Shown here: positions 44,219 to 54,230 of the stretch, in pieces
How positions within the stretch are numbered: position 1 is the stretch's first letter
Layout: each line of letters opens with the position of its first letter
Source: Bos javanicus
Taxonomy: Eukaryota > Chordata > Mammalia > Artiodactyla > Bovidae
Direction: 5' to 3'
DNA length: 64,000 bases
NCBI RefSeq assembly: GCF_032452875.1
Contig: NC_083890.1
Span: 46,064,483-46,128,482 of the forward strand
Notes under the pieces: generated by a model
Told to the model about the DNA's origin: nothing
The model's database searches: none
The model's input: the letters and a program-made list of their open reading frames with translations, nothing else
Program-made: the position numbers and the translations under genes

Positions 44219-44828
44219 CTTTTTTTTTAATTTATTTATTTTAATTGGAGGCTAATTACTTTACAATATTGTATTGGTTTTGCCATACATCAGCATGAAT
44301 CCACCACGGGTGTACACGTGTTCCCCATCCTGAACCCCCCTCCCACCTCCCTCCCTGTACCATCCCTCTGGGTCGTCCCAGTGTACCAGCCCCAAGAATC
44401 CTGTATCCTGCATCGAACCTGGACTGGCGATTTGTTTCTTATATGATATTATACATGTTTCAATGCCATTCTCCCAAATCATCCCACCCTCTCCCTCTCC
44501 CACAGAGTCCAAAATAGTGTTCTATATATCTGTGTCTCATTTGCTGATCGCATACAGGGTTTTCGTTACCATCTTTCTAAATTCCATGTATATGTGTTGC
44601 TGCTGCTGCTGCTGCTAAGTCGCTTCAGTCGTGTCTGACTCTGTGAGACCCCATAGACAGCAGTATATTGTATTGGTGTTTTTCTTTCTGGCTTACTTCA
44701 CTCTGTATAATAGGCTCCAGTTTCATCCACCTCATTAGAACTGATTAAAATGTATTCTTTTTAATGGCTGAGTAATATTCCTTTGTGTATATGTACCACA
44801 GCTTTCTTATCCATTCATCTGCTGACTA
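44219..44828 (-). mobile_element. Ruminant L1 3' end (ORF2 end plus 3'UTR), split by Bov-A2
   Basis: Antisense from T-rich reverse tail through 'ggaggctaattactttac', 'caccacgggtgtacacg', 'tttcaatgccattctcc', to the ORF2 end ('cctcattagaactgatt', 'ggctgagtaatattcc'). 5'-truncated at about 44826. A partial Bov-A2 interrupts it at 44597-44662. Confidence 0.93.
44597..44662 (-). mobile_element. Truncated Bov-A2 inside L1
   Basis: GCT-repeat tail plus ~45 bp ('aagtcgcttcagtcgtgtc ... gaccccatagacagcag'). A heavily 5'-truncated insertion, younger than the host L1. Confidence 0.9.
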
Positions 44829-44991
44829 AACACCACAACCTGTAAATAAACTAGCCAGTTAATCCTCACTAATTGGTTTTCTTCACTGTTAAGAATAAGC
44901 TTGACTTATGAGGAACTTTCTTAGCCTTCAGTGTTGATCTAAGTTGGGCAGAATAATCAGAAAATAATTAATTTGTATGCACCAATAAGAT
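44829..44991. other. Short unique gap
   Basis: The first bases (taaacaccacaacctg) may be the displaced end of the LTR-like repeat. Otherwise nothing recognised. Confidence 0.4.
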
Positions 44992-45270
44992 GAATATTCA
45001 CTGGAAGGACTGATGCTGAAGCTGAAGTTCCAATACTTTCTCCACTTGATGTGAAGAGCTGACTCACTGGAAAAGACCCTGATGCTGGGAAAGATTGAGG
45101 GCAGGAGGAGAAGGGGACGACAGAGGATGAGATGGTTGGATAGCATCACTGACTCAATGGACATGAGTTTGAGCAAACTTCAGAGATAATGAAGGACAGG
45201 GAAGCCTGGTGTGCTATAGTCCACGGAGTGGTAAAGCATCAGACACGACTGAGCAACTAAATAACAATGA
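44992..45270 (+). mobile_element. BovB LINE 3' fragment
   Basis: Sense, ~280 bp from the segment 'tgaatattcactggaagg' to the tail 'gagcaactaaataacaatg'. Frame is interrupted by indels. Confidence 0.94.
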
Positions 45271-45284
45271 CAATTACTGTGAAT

Positions 45285-45640
45285 CTGGTATACTCTCCAT
45301 TTCTGGTAGGCACTCTTTGTGAATCAGCGTGTTTTACTTATTTGTGGAACATATTTGAATGCTTACTTTATTACTTCAGAAATGTACTGTACTCCTGATT
45401 CATCGTTGTGTTTTTATTTAAACCAATCTACAATGTAGCTCATAAACATTACTGGAAATGAATTTACATTCTACAATCTATTAATCTAACCCTACTCATT
45501 ACATACGTGAACCGATAAATGGCCAATAAATCAAGCCATGTGAAACAATAAAACAAATTAACCAGCATCATTTAAATAATTGCCATCCCGAGCAAGCAGA
45601 ACAAAGTCTCACCAATTAACACTTTAAGGGTGTTCTCACG
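45285..45640. promoter_or_regulatory. Candidate conserved non-coding block
   Basis: Repeat-free, AT-rich, with 'tctattaatctaacc', 'aaattaaccagc', 'tttaaataattgcc' and 'atggccaataaatc' (TAAT, GGCCAAT/NF1-like half sites). Character suggests an old unique element; conservation not measured. Confidence 0.35.
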
Positions 45641-45944
45641 TGAATCTCGTCCTTACACAAATAGCACTAAACTTCAGATGGATTTTGGAAACCATGTGAG
45701 AAAAACAGTGGAAATCAAGGTTGTTGGAACTGGCCCTGAGTTTTTCCTGCTCCTGTGAATGTTTAAATTTGAACCATCTCCAAAGGAAGGCCCGTCTGCT
45801 TAGCTCCAGCCTCAGCATCCCTAGGTTACTTTCCCTTTCCCAGTTTTGAGGGACAGGGCCCCGAAGGCCCGTGCCACGTATCATCTCGGAAGGCCGTTTT
45901 CTGGAGCAGGCGCGCCTTGCAGCAGGGAGGACCACCGGATCTCC
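45641..45944. other. Unique gap
   Basis: A 99-codon reverse frame (45636-45935) with no domain. No repeat recognised. Confidence 0.5.
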
Positions 45945-46115
45945 AGGCAGGTGTTGTAGCCTTGCTGGTTATTTCCTAGCTGGGTGAATTAAACTTCTGT
46001 AGGCCTCGATTTCTTCATCTGTAAAACTGAGATACTGATGGGATTTGCCTGAAGAAGACCAAATGTGTAATGTATGGAAAGCACTTCACAGCGGCTATTG
46101 TGGTGTTCAGTTAAC
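45945..46115 (+). mobile_element. MIR SINE (sense)
   Basis: 'ttatttcctagctgggtg', 'gatttcttcatctgtaaaac', 'tggaaagcacttcacagc' give the MIR core and 3' part. Diverged. Confidence 0.72.
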
Positions 46116-46156
46116 GACTGACGCTATTACTGCTGTAAGTCCTTCTGCCACTTTGC

Positions 46157-46363
46157 GCTTGCACTCAGTCGCTAAGTCGTCTGACTCCCTGAGACCCCAG
46201 GGACTGCAGCCTGCCAGGCTCCTTTGTCCATGGGATTTCCCAGGCAAGAATACCGGAGGGGGTTGCCATTTCCTTTTCCAGGGGATCCTCCCGGCCCAGG
46301 GATCGAACCTCTGTCTCCTGCATTGGAAAGCAGATTCCTGAGCCCTGAGCCACCCAGGAAGCC
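46157..46363 (-). mobile_element. Bov-tA SINE
   Basis: Antisense, full, from 'ctcagtcgctaagtcg' to 'gagccacccaggaagcc'. Confidence 0.94.
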
Positions 46364-47036
46364 TTTACTCAAGGGTATACTCCCTTCCTTTCCCTACTGC
46401 ATTTTTTTTTTTTTTACATTCTGCTTTGTTCTTGGGACTTAGGAGTACTTGTGGAGTCTGTGTGTGTCTGCTTTTTGATATTGTGATGTATGTCTATATT
46501 GATACCTAGAAATAGAAAGGGAATCAATTCTAATTAATCTCTAATTTCCCATAAAAAATAACCAGCTTTGCACCTCTGGAATAAACCCCACTTGGTCATG
46601 GTATATAATTCTTTTAAATATATTGCTGAATTCTATTTGCTAATATTTTGTTAATTTTTGTGTTGATGTTTATGAGAGCTATTGTTCCGTAGTTTTTTTT
46701 TTTTTTTTTTTTTAATAATCTTTGTCTGGTCTTGGTATCAGGGTAACATTTGCTTCACAAAATGAATTGAAAAGAGTTTCCTCATTTTCTATTTTCTGGA
46801 AGTGATTTGTAGAATTGATATTAATTCCTCTTTAAACATCTAGAATCCACCAGTAAAATCATCTGGGCCTGGAGGTTGCTTTTTGGGGAGCTTCTGAATT
46901 ACCAATTCAATTTCCTCAATAGTTACAAGGCTATTCAAATGCTCTGTTTCATATTAGGTGAATTGTAGTAATTTGCATTTTAAAAGAATTGCTTCCATTT
47001 CAAAGTTGTCAAATTTATGTCTGTAAAGTTATTGGT

Positions 47037-47483
47037 TGGGCTTCTCAGGTGGCTCAGTGGTAAAGAACCTGCCTGCCAATGCAGGAGACCCATGAGACGG
47101 GTTTCGATCTTTGGGTCAGGGAGATCTCCTGGAGAAGGAAATGGCAACCCACTCTGGTATTCTTTTTCTTTAAAAAAAAATATTTATTTATTTTAATTGG
47201 AGGATAATTACTTTGCAATATTTTGATGGCCTCTGCCATATATCAACATGAATCAGCCATAGGAATACATGTGACCTCTCGCTCCTGAACAACTCCCTTC
47301 CCCACCTCCCTCCCCACCCCATCCTTTGTGGTTGTCACAGAGCACCAGCTTTGGGTTCCCTATATCATACATCAAACTGTCACCACTCCAGTGTTCTTTC
47401 CTGGAGAATCCCATGGACAGAGGCGCCTGGTGGGCTACAGTCCATGGGGCTGCAAAGAGTTGGACGTGACTGAGCATGCATGC
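47037..47483 (+). mobile_element. Bov-tA SINE split by an L1
   Basis: Head and first Bov-A half at 47037-47164 ('ggcttctcaggtggctcag ... gcaacccactctggtat'), remainder at 47383-47483 ('ctggagaatcccatggac ... gacgtgactgagc'). Lies inside the old L1. Confidence 0.93.
47165..47382 (-). mobile_element. Ruminant L1 3' end inside a Bov-tA, 16-bp TSD
   Basis: Antisense 3'UTR ('attggaggataattac', 'catatatcaacatgaatc', 'cctccctccccacccc'). Flanks CCACTCTGGTATTCTT (47149-47164) and CCACTCCAGTGTTCTT (47383-47398) are a TSD with three transitions. Confidence 0.92.
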
Positions 47484-47939
47484 ACACACTACTCTATCTA
47501 ATATCAAGATAGTCACTTCTACTTTCTTTTGATTAGTGTTTGCATGATAAATAACTATTCCTTGATTAATGCTTGCATGATTTATCTATCTTTACTTTCA
47601 ACTTGCCTTTATTGCTATATTTGAAGTGAGTTTCTTGTAGACTACATATAGCTGGGTCACATTTTTAATCTGTTCTGTCAATCTTTGTCTTTTAATTGGA
47701 AAAATTCAATGTAATTATTATAATAATTAAGTTCAACATGAATTCAATGTAATTACCGGTATGTTAGGGCTTAAGTCTGTCATTTTATTTATTTTTTTTG
47801 TTTTTGGTTTGTTCTATTTTTCATTTTTCTGTTTTCTTTTTCCTAGCTTCCTCAGGGTTACTTGAAGGTGTTTTGGAATTTTATTTTGATTTATCTTTTG
47901 TGTTTTTGGATGTGTCTGTGTTTTTCAATGCTTGCTATA

Positions 47940-48006
47940 GGTATTGTATTATATATATATATTGTATTATATATATATTATATATATATATTATATATAT
48001 ATATAA
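47940..48006. repeat. AT-rich microsatellite
   Basis: (TA)n with regular ATTGTATT/ATT interruptions, about 65 bp. Confidence 0.95.
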
Positions 48007-48207
48007 GTTACTGCAGTATGTTGATGTTGCCACTTTACTGATTTCAGCCGAGTAGAAAACTTGTCTTCCCTTTCTCTTTCTCTTTCATATACTCATACAG
48101 TTAGCACCACATTAGACAGAGTTTGCTTCAACCATCAGATATAATTTAAGACTCAAGCAGAGAAGTACAGCTTATTGTATCTACCCGTATTATTGCTTCC
48201 TGTGTAC

Positions 48208-48482
48208 TTGCTTTTTATTTTTGGCTGCCCTGGGCCTCTGTTGCTGTGAGCAGGGTTTTTCTAGCTGTGGTGAGCAGGGCTGCTCTCTAGCTGTGGACCG
48301 CGGGCTGTAGGGCTCACAGGCTTCCGTAGTCGTGGTTCCTGGGCTCCAGAGCACGAGCTCAGTAGTTGTGGGGCGCTGACTTAGTTGCTCCCAGGCATGT
48401 GGAATCTTCCCAGACCAGAGACCTAACCGGTGCTCCCCGCATTGCAAGGCAGATTTTAACCACTGGACCACCAGGGAAGCCC
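48208..48482 (-). mobile_element. CHR-type SINE inside old L1
   Basis: Antisense: 'ggctgccctgggcctctg' to 'ccactggaccaccagggaag'. Interrupts the old L1. Confidence 0.93.
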
Positions 48483-49565
48483 CATATTTCCTTTCTTTAT
48501 TTTCCTCTTAGAGAATCCCCTTTAGACATTTTTTAAAGAGCAGATTTGCTGGTTGCTAATTCTCTTATTTTTACTTTAAGAATTCTTCTATTTCCTCTTC
48601 ATTTGTGAAGACTGTTTTTGCTCGATACAGGGTTCTGACGGACAGTTCTTTTCTTTCAGTGCTTGTAAAGCGTGCCACTTCCTTCTGGCCTCCATGATTA
48701 CTGATAAGACATCTTTAATTCAAATTGTTCCCCTACAGGTAAGATGTCATGCTTCTCTTGTTGCTGTTGACATTTTTAAAAATTTGCCTCTGTTTTCTTG
48801 CTTTGATGTGTCTTGGTGTGAATTTCTTTGGGTTCATCCTAACTGAGATCTGCTGTGTTTCTTGTATGTCTTTTGACAGAGCTGGGAAAATTTCAGGCAC
48901 TATTTCCTTTTCAGCGCTGTCTTCTTTCTCCTCTCTTTCTGAGATGCCAATGACACAAAGGTTAAGATCTCTGGTTACAGTTCTGCAGGGCTCCGAGGCT
49001 CTGTTCTTTTCTAGTTTATTTTTTCTTTGTTGTTCAGGTTTGGTTAACTTCCATTGTTTTGTTTCAGTTCACGTATTGTTTTTCCTTTGTCCCTTTCATT
49101 CTATTATTGAATACATGGCAAAGTTTTTTATTTTGGTTATGGCATTTTTCAGTTTCACAATTGCCACTTGGATTTTCTTTACATCTTCTATTTGTTTGCT
49201 GAGAATTTTTATTTCTTACCTGAGATTTTCTGTCTTTTACTTGTTTCAAGTGTGTTTGTAAATAACTCATTCTGGCATTTTTATAATTATTGCTTTAAAG
49301 TCTTGGTCAGATACTTCTGACATCTCTATCACCTTAATGGTGGTATCTATTGATTGTCTTTTTTTCATTCAGTTTGAGATCTTTCTGGTTCTTGGTATGA
49401 TGAGTGATTTTCAGTTGAAATCTGGACATTTGCGGTATTATGTTTTGAGATTCTGGATCTTCTTTAGCCCTTCTGTTTCAGTTGGCTTCTTTTGATGCTG
49501 CATGGCAGTATATAAGAAGGGTTTCCTTTAGGATGGACTCATTACCACCCTCTTTACCGCCCTAT

Positions 49566-49783
49566 GTGCTAAGTCGCTTCAGTCATGTCTGACTCTTTGC
49601 GACCCCATGTACTGTAGCCTGCCAGGCTCCTCTGTCCATGGGATTCTCCAGGCAAGAATACTGGAGTGCGTTGCCATGGTCTCCTCCAGGGGAATCTCCT
49701 CAATCCAGGGATCAAACCCGAGTTTTTTACGTTTCCTGCATTGGCAAGCGGGTTCTTTGCTGCTAGTGCTCCCTGGGAAGCCC
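49566..49783 (-). mobile_element. Bov-tA (ART2A-type) SINE
   Basis: Antisense with the subtype wording 'gagtgcgttgccatgg' and 'gctgctagtgctccctggg'. Interrupts or abuts the old L1. Confidence 0.94.
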
Positions 49784-50189
49784 TCATAACCGCCAGGTAG
49801 GGGTAAAAATCAGGGAGCCCCTCATTAGTGTGAGAGGAGCTGGGAGTTCCCGTGCTTGCCAGGCTTCCACCGACAGCTCTGCGGCTGGGCACAGAGGAGC
49901 TTTGTGATTGCTCCCCTCGTGGCCTCCACGGACACCATCCTCTGGAGAGGATGAAAGTCCCAGCTCCCTGTTTGGCCTTCTCTGGGTCTACCAGCCCTGC
50001 AGGTGTGTTTGAGCACCTTGTTACAGCCTTGCAAGGAAATCTAGACCCTCCACTTGGCCTTTGCTGGTGTGGATGTGGGTGGGACTCACAGCTTTTTTAA
50101 TAGTGTTTGCCTAGAATAGAATAGTTACCATCTGAACATTTTTCTGGCTTGCTAGCATGCCCCTTTTCCAGTGCTTAGGCCTTTTTTTG
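49784..50189. other. Unassigned stretch within the old L1 span
   Basis: GC-richer sequence ('gctgggagttcccgtgc ...') that may be the antisense 5' region of the old L1/HAL1. I could not confirm it. No gene. Confidence 0.4.
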
Positions 50190-50383
50190 CTGTCTTAAAT
50201 ATTTATTTATTTGTTTTTGACTGTGTTGGCTCTTAGGTGCAGCGTATGCGGAATTCTCCAGGTGAGATGCGTGGGCTTAGCTGCCCTGAAGCATGTGGGA
50301 TCTTGGTGCTCTGACCAGGGATCTAACCTGTGCCCCCTGCATTGGAAGGCGGATTCTTAACCCCTAGACCACCAGAGAAGCCC
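50190..50383 (-). mobile_element. CHR-type SINE, shortened
   Basis: Antisense, AT-rich reverse tail, 'tggctcttaggtgcagcg', reversed head 'ctagaccaccagagaagcc'. Body internally deleted. Confidence 0.9.
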
Positions 50384-50640
50384 CGGGGTTTTGGTTTTGG
50401 TTTTGTTTTTCTCTGTGCTTGTTGCAATTTCCAAGTTGAATTCTCAGCTACAAGTCTGGGATATACGAACCGAAAAGAAAACTTGCAGAACTCATCCCTG
50501 TATCATTCTTTGGGTCCTGAGATGGTGCTTCTCCTTTTCAGAGTTTTCTTATGTTTGTTTTACATATAATGCCCAACATCTTTAGTTGTATTTAGCAGAA
50601 GGAATAGGGGAAAATACACCTATTTCTTCATCTTCCCAGA

Positions 50641-50869
50641 AGTAGAAATCCTAATTGACTCCTGTTTTGAGGGCAATGTTGAATTCATCAATTTCTCCTT
50701 TTTTCTTCCTAAGTATTTTTATTGTTTTCCATCTTTTCCTACTGTCTCAGAAGACAAAATTCTACTTCTCTGGGGTTGTAGTAACTTCTTATGACTCCCA
50801 GACCTATTCCAGTTTCTCTTGTCTGCTCTAATAATTTGTTCCACCAACAATCCCATCCTACTTGTATCT
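50641..50869. other. Unassigned stretch left of inverted BovB
   Basis: The reverse frame from the BovB continues open through here (50719-51111 reverse, 130 codons), but these residues do not resemble BovB. Origin unknown. Confidence 0.4.
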
Positions 50870-51400
50870 TCTTTGGCATTGCCTTTCTTTGGGATTGGAA
50901 ATAAAACTGACCTTTTCCAGTCCTGTGGCCACTGCTGAGTTTTCCAAATTTGCTGGCATATTGAACATAGCATTTTAACAGCATCATCTTTGACGATTTT
51001 AAATAGCTCAGCTGGAAAGACTGGGTGCTGAAGAATTGATGCTTTTGAACTGTGGTGCTGAAGAAGACTCTTTGAGACTCCCTTGGACAGCAAGGAGATC
51101 AAACCAGTCAATCCTAAAGGAAATCAACCCTGAATATTCATTGGAAGGACTGATGCTGAAGCTCCAGTATGTTGGCCACCTGATTCTTGAAGGAGACACT
51201 GCCCTTCAAACACTGCTTGAAGAGAAGATTGAAGGCAAAAGAAGGGAATGACAGAGGATGAGATGGTTGGATGGTATCACCAAGTCAATGGACATGAGTT
51301 TGAGCAAACTCTGGAGATAGTGAAGGACAGGGAAGCCTGGCGTGCGGCAGTCCATGGGGTCACAAAGAGTTGGACACGACTTAGCGACCGAACAGCAACA
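50870..51400 (+). mobile_element. BovB LINE with 5' inversion
   Basis: 50870-51023 is antisense BovB; the reverse strand encodes the RT segment resembling DWKRSVLFPIPKKGNAKE. From about 51028 it is sense, running from 'gaattgatgcttttgaac' to the tail 'cgaccgaacagcaac'. The two halves come from parts of BovB separated by several hundred bases in the full element, with opposite orientations. Sense half has frameshifts and small losses. Confidence 0.88.
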
Positions 51401-51639
51401 AAAAACTTCCCAGGGTTACCCCAACATTATCCCCACTGAGGGACACCAGGCTCCTACAAAACTAAAATATCTGATCATTCTTTCATCCTAACTGCTTCTT
51501 CCTCCTCCAGCTCTTAAGATGGAAGCATCCTCTCCATTCTTCCCTAGCACTTCTGCTCTTTATTAGAGTACTCATCAATTTAGAAGTTGTATTAGAAGTA
51601 TTTATATGCCAATAGTATTTCTACTACACTATTAGCTTT
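51401..51639. other. Unique gap
   Basis: Nothing recognised. Confidence 0.5.
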
Positions 51640-52160
51640 GGATGAGGTTGGTTGATCATTCATTAACTCATTCAACAGATTTAAGAAAAATTTTTATTGA
51701 GGTATAGTTGATTTACAATGTTGTATTAATTTCTTCTTTATAGCAAAGTGACTCAGTTAAACACATGCATATAATTTCATATTCTTTTCCATTATGGTTT
51801 CACAAGATATTGAACATCGTTCCCTGTGCTGTGCAGTAGGACCTTGTTGTTCATCCATCCTAAGGAAAGTCAGAAAGAGAAAGACAAATAATATACACTG
51901 TGTATATTAATACATGGAATCTAAAATACCATACAAATCAACTTATCTATGAAATAGAAACAGACTCACAGACACAGAGAACAGACTTGTGGTTGCTAAG
52001 ACAGGGGGGGAGGGGAGGGAAGGAATGCAAGGTTGGGATTGACAGAGGCATACTGTCATTCACCGGATTTCTAGGCACTGGGGATATGGCAGTGAAAAAA
52101 GCTCCTGGTGTTACTTACAGCCCCGGGGTCCTTGTTATTTGTTGCTGTTAGTTGGCTTTC
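51640..52160 (-). mobile_element. L2 fragment, split by an inverted L1
   Basis: Left part 'gatcattcattaactcattc' and right part 'ctaggcactggggatatggc' are adjacent antisense L2 wording. The L1 at 51683-52056 separates them. Confidence 0.6.
51683..52056 (-). mobile_element. L1 with 5' inversion, 14-bp TSD
   Basis: 51683-51855 is antisense L1 3' end ('ttgaggtatagttgattt', 'cctgtgctgtgcagtagg'). 51856-52056 is sense, more upstream 3'UTR ('aggaaagtcagaaagag', 'gaaacagactcacagac'). TSD CATTCAACAGATTT (51669-51682) pairs with CATTCACCGGATTT (52057-52070), two mismatches. Confidence 0.9.
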
Positions 52161-53199
52161 ATACTATAAAGAGTGCCTAGTCCGAGATCAATGTCTAGCA
52201 TATCCAGTAAGTATACTTCTTATTAAAAGAATGAATGAACTAGCAAGCAAGTAAAATGAGATTGCTAAAGCTGCACGATGACTGTTTTAAAACTTCATGG
52301 CATTTAAGACTTTTCTGATGAAAGAGAAAATAAAAACCGAGCAAGAGAGGCAAAATATTTATTAGAAATAAATGCAAATGCAGGAATCTATCATCTGCTT
52401 CTTTGGATTATGGCTATGATACAGCAGACATTTTCAACCCATTTTATAAATGATAGCAATATTTAAAGAATATTGGTCTCAAAAGATGTATTTTTGTAAG
52501 ATAAAAATGATGACTATGGGAACTGTCTATTCCAACTAGCTCTCTATACTTAATTTGAGGCTTTTTAGCATAATAAGACATTTGTCCTCTTTGTGTTTGA
52601 GACAGGGGTTTCATTTTACTTCCTATGGAGCTTTCCAGGGTGAATGTTCTGTGGCAGCTTGATGCTCTTATAAACCGTGTCTTCTGTCTCATAGAAGCTT
52701 CTTTTCTCAGCTCTCCAAGGTCAGCTTCTGAGCTTAAACAAAAGAGTTGTTGGGGGAAAAGGAACAGCAAACCAGTTGAATGAGCAGCCTCTATGAATGC
52801 TTTATTTTCTAGAGTCTGCAGAGCATCGGAATGTTAGCCAGTTCTCACTGACTCCTGTTTTTCACTCCTTATATCTCACTAATGTTGGTACAAAGTCAGC
52901 TGTAAAGATGCGAGGCTTAGGCAACTGCCGTTCTGTTTCCCAAACATCATACTCCATATATTTCCTCTGCTCCTTGAAACACATTCACTCCATTAGCAAT
53001 GGCCAAAAAGAGTAAAACGCATTCCTTCTACAAATTTAATTTGCTTTTCTCTCATCCTGTTCATTGCATTCTTAAATCCCTAGATGTTTCATCAGTTTTT
53101 TGTTTTTTTTTTAGTTTTCTTATAAAACTCCTTTCAAACACATTTGAAGTTTTAGAGACCTTAGCTAGGTTCCCTTCTTTCGTAATTTCTTTTCTTTTT
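52161..53199. other. Unique stretch
   Basis: About 1 kb without a recognised repeat. Frames such as 52444-52770 reverse (108 codons) lack domains. T-run at about 53099-53112. Confidence 0.5.
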
Positions 53200-53909
53200 T
53201 TTAAAGCTCCTATAGTTGTGGTTCCTGGGCTCTAGGGCACAGGTTCAGTAATGGAGACACACAGGCTTAGTTGCTCCATGGCATGTAGAATCTTCCTGGA
53301 TTAAGGACTGAACTGAGGGAGGAGAGGAACAGACTGAGCCAACTCCATCTTGAGAAAGAAGGAAACTCCATCTTGCACTTTCAGTGAGCTTCGGACCATG
53401 TGCCTGGTAGCCATGGGGATAACATAACTATGGCCGAACTGGCCTCCCAGACTGATAAACACCAGATTTCACACCAAGATTTCCCGTCGCCAAAAAGAAT
53501 GTGATGATCGCCTATGTAGTCAATCACTTTTGTAATCAATCACCTTTCTAATCTTGATGGCACCCATTGGTGTAGGCTACAATGCATAACCAGCTGACCC
53601 TTCTGATTATGAGTCACGGCTGTAACCTGATTGTATCTCCCTTTAACACTTTCCAGGCTAGGGTTTAAGGAATTTGGGGATTTGGGCTTGAGCAGTACAC
53701 TTAAGGTGTTAAAGGTTTTCACAAAAGTCAGTTGGGGTCCTTGGCTAAGAGGAGACTCTGCCTTGGGCCTGCCTGTGTAATAAACTGCACTCCAGTATCT
53801 GCATTGTCCTTCTGAGTGAGTTTGTTTCCCGGAACGCGTGGCTACAGCAGAACATTGTCCCCTGCATTGCAAGGCGGATTTTTAAACACTGGATCACCAA
53901 GGAAGTCCC
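53200..53909 (-). mobile_element. CHR-type SINE split by a solo LTR
   Basis: Antisense left half 53200-53313 ('tagttgtggttcctgggc ... ggattaaggactgaac'), right half 53850-53909 ('tgtcccctgcattgcaagg ... tcaccaaggaagtccc'). The break falls inside the reversed tRNA-Glu head. Confidence 0.93.
53314..53849 (+). mobile_element. Solo LTR of an endogenous retrovirus (536 bp, 4-bp TSD)
   Basis: Starts TG (tgagggaggagagg) and ends CA (ggctacagca), with exact 4-bp duplication GAAC at 53310-53313 and 53850-53853. An AATAAA signal lies at about 53779, and the stretch after it ('tgcactccagtatctgc') is consistent with R/U5. There are no gag, pol or env sequences on either side, so it is a solo LTR left by LTR-LTR recombination. 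The 4-bp TSD suits a gammaretrovirus-like (class I) element. Family not assigned. Confidence 0.88.
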
Positions 53910-54021
53910 TCTCATAGTAATTCCTAAGCCATGCCGAGGATTTGAGGGCCCGGAGTGAATGTCCAATAAGGAGCGTCTAAGACTATACAGGCTGTCACAC
54001 TTTCATTTGTTTGGGGTGCCA
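53910..54021. other. Short unique gap
   Basis: Nothing recognised. Confidence 0.5.
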
Positions 54022-54230
54022 ACATGAAGGTTGCATAGTGGTAAAGAATCTGCTTGCCAATGCAGAAGATACAAGAGACTTGGGTTTGATCTCTGGATTG
54101 AGAAGATCCCCTGGAGGAGGAAATGGCAACCCACTCCATTATTCTTGCTGGGAAAATTCCATGGACAGAGGAGCCTGGTGGGCTACAGTCCATGGAGTTG
54201 CAAAGACTCAGACCCAACTGAGCACGCACA
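54022..54230 (+). mobile_element. Bov-tA SINE
   Basis: Sense; the first bases of the tRNA head are diverged ('aaggttgcatagtggtaaag'); Bov-A part near consensus. Confidence 0.93.

Larger units (their letters stand above)
46470..50640 (-). mobile_element. Old L1 (L1M/HAL1-like), antisense, heavily interrupted
   Basis: 46470-47035 reads the antisense of the L1 ORF2 RT domain ('cacttggtcatggtatata', 'gtctggtcttggtatcagg', 'ccagtaaaatcatctgggcc'). Parts at 47495-48200 and 48490-49540 read antisense towards the 5' half ('gaagtgagtttcttgtag', 'ccttctggcctccatgatt'). 50385-50640 resembles the antisense 5' region ('tttagttgtatttagcag'). Insertions at 47037, 48208, 49566 and 50190 break it. HAL1 or an old L1 with internal deletion are both possible, or more than one element. 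Confidence 0.6.

Noticed and set aside
48749..49261. 170-codon forward frame with many hydrophobic residues, resembling a membrane protein
   Set aside because: It is the antisense of an old L1/HAL1-like element; A-rich L1 coding sequence read backwards gives Leu/Phe/Ile-rich translations. No independent gene signal.
53314..53849. Full endogenous provirus
   Set aside because: Only one LTR with a TSD on both sides and no internal sequence; a solo LTR explains everything seen.
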